Shown in pieces: positions 6,377 through 9,243 of a DNA stretch of 9,243 nucleotides. This stretch comes from Dehalococcoidia bacterium. GTDB lineage: Bacteria > Chloroflexota > Dehalococcoidia > UBA3495. The DNA lies in contig JAPKDE010000097.1 of assembly GCA_028822675.1 (NCBI GenBank), positions 1 to 9,243 on the forward strand, written 5' to 3'. Position numbers and translations under genes: made by a program. The first letter of the stretch is position 1. The number at the start of each line of letters is the position of its first letter. Below the pieces are notes generated by a model, which worked only from the letters and a program-made list of their open reading frames with translations, did not search any database and was not told where the DNA came from.

Positions 6377-6439
6377 ACAAACCCAGAGTGGCCAATTTAA
6401 GGCAGCACAAACTCACAAAAGCCAATATTAAGGATGACC

Positions 6440-7747
6440 ATGTTTCCTCAGAGTGTTTTTCCCGATAGCGCTGAAGTCGACTTCCAAGGCGAGCTGATTC
6501 TGGGCGGATGCAAAGCCAGCGACCTAGCCGCAGAGTACGGCACCCCAGTTTACGTGCTGGACGAAGACACCCTGCGGGCCCGCTGCCGCAGCTTTATCGA
6601 TGAGTTCCGCAAAATTTACCCCGCCACCAACGTGTCTTACGCCTGTAAGGCCTACATAAATCCCATCTTAGCCAAGTTATTTCTGGAAGAGGGTATGGGA
6701 TTTGACGTTGTATCCGGTGGTGAATTAGCCACTATCGTCAGCTCTGGAATACCCATGGACGAGGTCTATTTTCACGGCAACAATAAAACCCCTCAGGAGC
6801 TGGAAGAAGCGCTGGAGCACTCCATTGGCTGGGTGGTTGTGGACAGCTTCCACGAGATTGAACTGCTGGACAAATTGGCCGGCAAGGCTGGAAAGACCCA
6901 AGACATTCTCATCAGAGTTTCTCCCGGTGTTGACCCACACACCCATGAGTACACCACCACTGGCACCTTGGATTCTAAATTTGGATTTTCGATTCAGACG
7001 GGCCACGCCGCCGACGCCATCCGCATGGGCTTGGCCGCCAAGAACCTAAACCTACGCGGCCTGCACTTCCATCTGGGCTCCCCCATCTTTGAGTTGGAGC
7101 CGTACCGCGTAGCCGTTGATCTGGTCCTGCGGTTTGCCGCCCAGTTCCGAGAAGAAGGCTTTGAGTTGCAGCGTTTCAGCCCCGGTGGCGGGTTCGCCAT
7201 CAGCTACAAGGATGAGGATGAGCCGCCCCCGGTGTCTGACTACGCCGAGGCCATCGTCTCCACCATGACGGAGACCTGCAAAGACCTTGGCATGGAACTA
7301 CCATCGTTGGTAATTGAGCCTGGCCGGGCGATCATTGGTCCCGCCGGAGTTGCTCTCTACCGCGTTGGAGCAATCAAAGACGTGCCCGGTATCAGGAAAT
7401 TCGTCAGCGTTGACGGCGGCATGGGCGACAACATCAGGCCCGCGCTCTACCAAGCAGAGTACGAAGTGGTCGCTGCCAACAAGGCCAATCAGGAGCCGGC
7501 AGAAAAAGTGACCATTGCCGGCAAGTACTGCGAATCCGGAGACCTGCTGGCCACCGACGTGATGTTGCCAAAGCTGGAGTCTGGAGACCTAATTGCGATA
7601 CCAGCAGCGGGTGCCTACTGTCCCTCCATGGCCAGCAACTACAACATGAATCCAAAACCGCCCATGATCCTGGTTAAAGATGGCAAGAGCCGGTTGATTC
7701 GCCGTAGAGAGAGCTACCAAGATTTACTGCACCTAGACCTCGTATAA
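6440..7747 (+). CDS. lysA: Diaminopimelate decarboxylase
   Basis: PLP enzyme of fold type III that converts meso-diaminopimelate to L-lysine and CO2, the last step of lysine synthesis. Using the ATG at 6440 the protein has 435 residues. The PLP lysine is Lys70 in SYACKAY. Family motifs in order are VSGGEL (91-96), HGNNK (112-116), HFHLGS (209-214), SPGGGF (247-252), EPGRAI (293-298), VDGGMGDNIRP (324-334), KYCESGD (362-368, the Cys-Glu-Ser-x-Asp substrate motif) and GAYCPSMASNYN (391-402). An ATG at 6434 is also in frame, but AAGGA (6430-6434) overlaps it; the same AAGGA is 5 nt before the ATG at 6440, so the latter is preferred. Pro replaces the common Gln in the HxHxGSQ block, a variation at a non-catalytic position. 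It is divergent from the cox operon and does not appear functionally linked to it. Confidence 0.96.
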   Translation: MFPQSVFPDSAEVDFQGELILGGCKASDLAAEYGTPVYVLDEDTLRARCRSFIDEFRKIYPATNVSYACKAYINPILAKLFLEEGMGFDVVSGGELATIVSSGIPMDEVYFHGNNKTPQELEEALEHSIGWVVVDSFHEIELLDKLAGKAGKTQDILIRVSPGVDPHTHEYTTTGTLDSKFGFSIQTGHAADAIRMGLAAKNLNLRGLHFHLGSPIFELEPYRVAVDLVLRFAAQFREEGFELQRFSPGGGFAISYKDEDEPPPVSDYAEAIVSTMTETCKDLGMELPSLVIEPGRAIIGPAGVALYRVGAIKDVPGIRKFVSVDGGMGDNIRPALYQAEYEVVAANKANQEPAEKVTIAGKYCESGDLLATDVMLPKLESGDLIAIPAAGAYCPSMASNYNMNPKPPMILVKDGKSRLIRRRESYQDLLHLDLV

Positions 7748-7870
7748 ACCTGACTAATAGTGTCCTTCCGTAGTATTAATTGGTAGAATTTAAGGCGAAC
7801 AAGATATCTTTTTATTCATGACTTCTTAATCCGTTTTACCTAATCGCGTTTATCTAGAAAGCAGGTTTTT
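7748..7870 (+). other. lysA-holB intergenic gap without a clear signal
   Basis: This AT-rich 123-nt gap contains TAGAAT (7785-7790 region) and a palindrome AAGATATCTT (7801-7810) followed by T residues, but I find no convincing promoter pair or hairpin terminator. Read-through from lysA into holB or a weak own promoter are both possible. Confidence 0.3.
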
Positions 7871-8890
7871 ATGTGGACCATCTTTGGCCAAGATCATCTG
7901 CTCAAACGGCTTGAGCCAAGTCTTCAGCAACGGCGGCAGTCCCACGCCTATCTACTGAGCGGCCCACCGCATGTGGGGAAAATGGCCCTTGCTATCAATA
8001 TGAGTCAGGCCGTAAATTGCTTAGAAGGATATGGTGAGCCCTGCGGTTCTTGCACACAGTGCACTAGAATCTCTCAGGAGCTTCATTCAGACATCAGAGT
8101 TCTGGCTCCCGGCCAAGGTGAAGAAGGCCGGTCTGCCAAGACGATGATTGGCATCAACGAGATAAAAGAAGCGCTGCGCCGGGTGCACCTAAACCCTTAC
8201 GAAGGTTCCACAAGCGTAGTGATTATAGATGGCGCTGAATCCATGAGTGACGATGGCGCCAATGCTTTATTAAAAACCCTGGAAGAACCGCCCCCGCAGG
8301 TCATGTTCCTGCTACTCACAGCCAATGAAGACGCCGTGTTGCCCACGGTCAGATCGCGCTGCCAGACCATGAATCTGGTGCCGTTATCTAAAGACACGAT
8401 GGTCGAACGGCTGGTCAACGGTCACCAAGCAACGCCAGAGTTGGCGGAGCAATTGTTCCGCTTATCCCGCGGTTGTCTGGGTTGGGCCATTGGCGCATTG
8501 GAAAATTCGCAGGTACTGGAACAGCGACAAGCAGACCTAGAGAAGATCCAAGAGACACTGGATGCGGGACTTGAAACCCGTTTCACATACGCCAACGAAG
8601 TTGCTTCCCTATTTGGCAGTGACCGAGATGCAGCTAAAGACCTATTGGCTCTTTGGCTCCGTTGGTGGCGGGACCTTCTCTTAATCAAAGAGGGTGCGGA
8701 AGAATTTCTCCATAATTCGGACCACGCGGATTCCTTAAGGAGCCAAGCGTCAGGCTTGAGCACGGCTGAAATCGTGCAGTTTATCAACCGCCTGATGCAA
8801 ACGTTGTCGAATCTAGATAGTAACGTGAGCCCCCGTCTGGCGATGGAAGTTTTAATGCTGAATCTACCGATTGAAGCAGGCCAAGTATGA
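7871..8890 (+). CDS. holB: DNA polymerase III clamp-loader delta prime subunit
   Basis: AAA+ subunit of 339 residues that helps open and load the sliding clamp during replication. The N-terminus MWTIFGQDHLLKRL is typical of the family. The Walker A-like loop GPPHVGKM is at 31-38. The Zn module has Cys50, Cys58, Cys61 and Cys64 (spacing C-x7-C-x2-C-x2-C). Walker B is VVIIDGAESM (116-125), NALLKTLEEPP follows (131-141), and the SRC motif is at 162-164 (TVRSRCQ). Met38 replaces the usual Thr/Ser after the P-loop lysine, and Gly replaces the catalytic Glu of DExx, consistent with delta prime being ATPase-inactive. DnaX (tau/gamma) would be longer and retain these residues, so holB is preferred. 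The TGA stop overlaps the ATG of the next gene by ATGA (8887-8890), and the holB-ricT order is common in bacteria. Confidence 0.93.
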   Translation: MWTIFGQDHLLKRLEPSLQQRRQSHAYLLSGPPHVGKMALAINMSQAVNCLEGYGEPCGSCTQCTRISQELHSDIRVLAPGQGEEGRSAKTMIGINEIKEALRRVHLNPYEGSTSVVIIDGAESMSDDGANALLKTLEEPPPQVMFLLLTANEDAVLPTVRSRCQTMNLVPLSKDTMVERLVNGHQATPELAEQLFRLSRGCLGWAIGALENSQVLEQRQADLEKIQETLDAGLETRFTYANEVASLFGSDRDAAKDLLALWLRWWRDLLLIKEGAEEFLHNSDHADSLRSQASGLSTAEIVQFINRLMQTLSNLDSNVSPRLAMEVLMLNLPIEAGQV

Positions 8891-9243
8891 CCCGAATTGT
8901 GGGCGTACGCTGAAGAGAAGCAGACCCGGTGAGCTACGCCATTGCCGGGGATTTTACCCTGCCAATGAAGAGCTACGTAGTTGTGCAAATGGAAAAATCC
9001 CAGGAATTAGCCTGGGTCTGCCGCGACAGCAAAGAATTGGTGGCCTGTCTCCCGGAAACCGGTCCCGGCATGCGCGTCGTGCGCCGGGCAACCGCTGGTG
9101 ACCTTGGCCGCCTGCAACAGAACCGTGATTTCGAAGAAACGACCTTTAAGATCGCCCGCAAAAAAACCAGGGAATTAAACATTCCCATGAAGATAGTAGA
9201 CGCGCATTACACCTTTGATCGCTCTCGCATGGTGGTGACGTTT
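8887..9243 (+). CDS. ricT: PSP1/RicT family protein, 3' partial, with an in-frame TGA at codon 9
   Basis: The region encodes the PSP1 (RicT/YaaT-type) protein that usually follows holB. In Bacillus it belongs to a complex affecting RNase Y and mRNA processing. From the ATG at 8887, overlapping the holB stop, translation gives MTRIVGVR, an excellent match to the family start, then TGA at 8911-8913. The same frame continues READPVSYAIAGD, SYVVVQMEKSQELAWVC, MRVVRRATAGDL, LQQNRDFEETTFKIA and KIVDAHYTFDRSRMVVTF up to the window end, clearly the PSP1 domain. If the TGA is real, translation must start later; GTG 8929, with purine-rich AAGAGAAG 8 nt before it, or ATG 8965, would drop the first beta strand. 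A sequencing error, a recent nonsense mutation or recoding are the other readings. Code change is unlikely, because holB itself ends in TGA and no other gene here has internal TGA. Confidence 0.8.

Noticed and set aside
7801..7815. AAGATATCTT followed by T residues as a lysA terminator
   Set aside because: It is a 10-bp palindrome with no loop and only A/T-rich pairs, too weak to form a terminator hairpin.
8911..8931. TGA as selenocysteine or as Trp by an altered genetic code
   Set aside because: There is no evident hairpin of SECIS type just downstream, and the family position is not a Cys site to my knowledge. holB ends at TGA and all other genes use TGG for Trp without internal TGA.
8422..8988. 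188-residue open frame on the minus strand opposite holB
   Set aside because: It lies almost entirely antisense to holB, whose motifs are unmistakable, and its translation shows no family motif and a Ser/Arg-rich shadow composition.

Overview
This is a bacterial chromosomal window of moderate GC content (judged by eye, not counted), densely coded on both strands with short intergenic gaps. The gene mix (nitrile hydratase/thiocyanate hydrolase-type metalloenzyme, form II CO-dehydrogenase-like molybdenum hydroxylase, surE, lysA, holB followed by a PSP1/RicT gene) and a GTCACCCTGAGC-type intergenic repeat suggest a free-living, probably aerobic bacterium. Chloroflexota of the Dehalococcoidia/SAR202 kind is my best guess, but this is a weak inference. 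No tRNA, rRNA, CRISPR array, insertion sequence or phage gene was seen.

Region 1 (3-1249, plus strand) is the end of an operon for a low-spin Co(III)-type enzyme. It encodes a beta subunit split into two adjacent genes (N-terminal helical half, cut by the window edge, and C-terminal SH3-like half), then the metal-binding subunit with the CTLCSC claw. The split and the order match thiocyanate hydrolase (ScnB-ScnA-ScnC). An Arg follows CYP where nitrile hydratases usually carry Trp, which also points to thiocyanate hydrolase or a relative. A perfect 16-bp hairpin (1269-1303) ends this operon and, on the other strand, the convergent surE gene.

Region 2 (1334-2419, minus strand and intergenic) holds surE with a near-consensus sigma70-type promoter, then an imperfect inverted repeat (2255-2340) and the terminator of the next operon (2363-2398).

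Region 3 (2420-6129, minus strand) is a tight three-gene operon transcribed coxS-coxL-coxM: the [2Fe-2S], molybdopterin and FAD subunits of a xanthine-oxidase-family hydroxylase. The large subunit has AYRGAGR (form II), not the AYRCSFR of proven CO dehydrogenases, so its substrate is open. No maturation genes are in view.

Region 4 (6130-6439) is a divergent regulatory region between coxS and lysA with candidate promoters, a 12-bp palindrome and repeated TTAGGCT motifs.

Region 5 (6440-9243, plus strand) carries housekeeping genes: lysA (last step of lysine synthesis), holB (clamp-loader delta prime) and the start of a PSP1/RicT gene, cut by the window end. The ricT reading frame has a TGA at codon 9, immediately after a family-like start, and this deserves checking.
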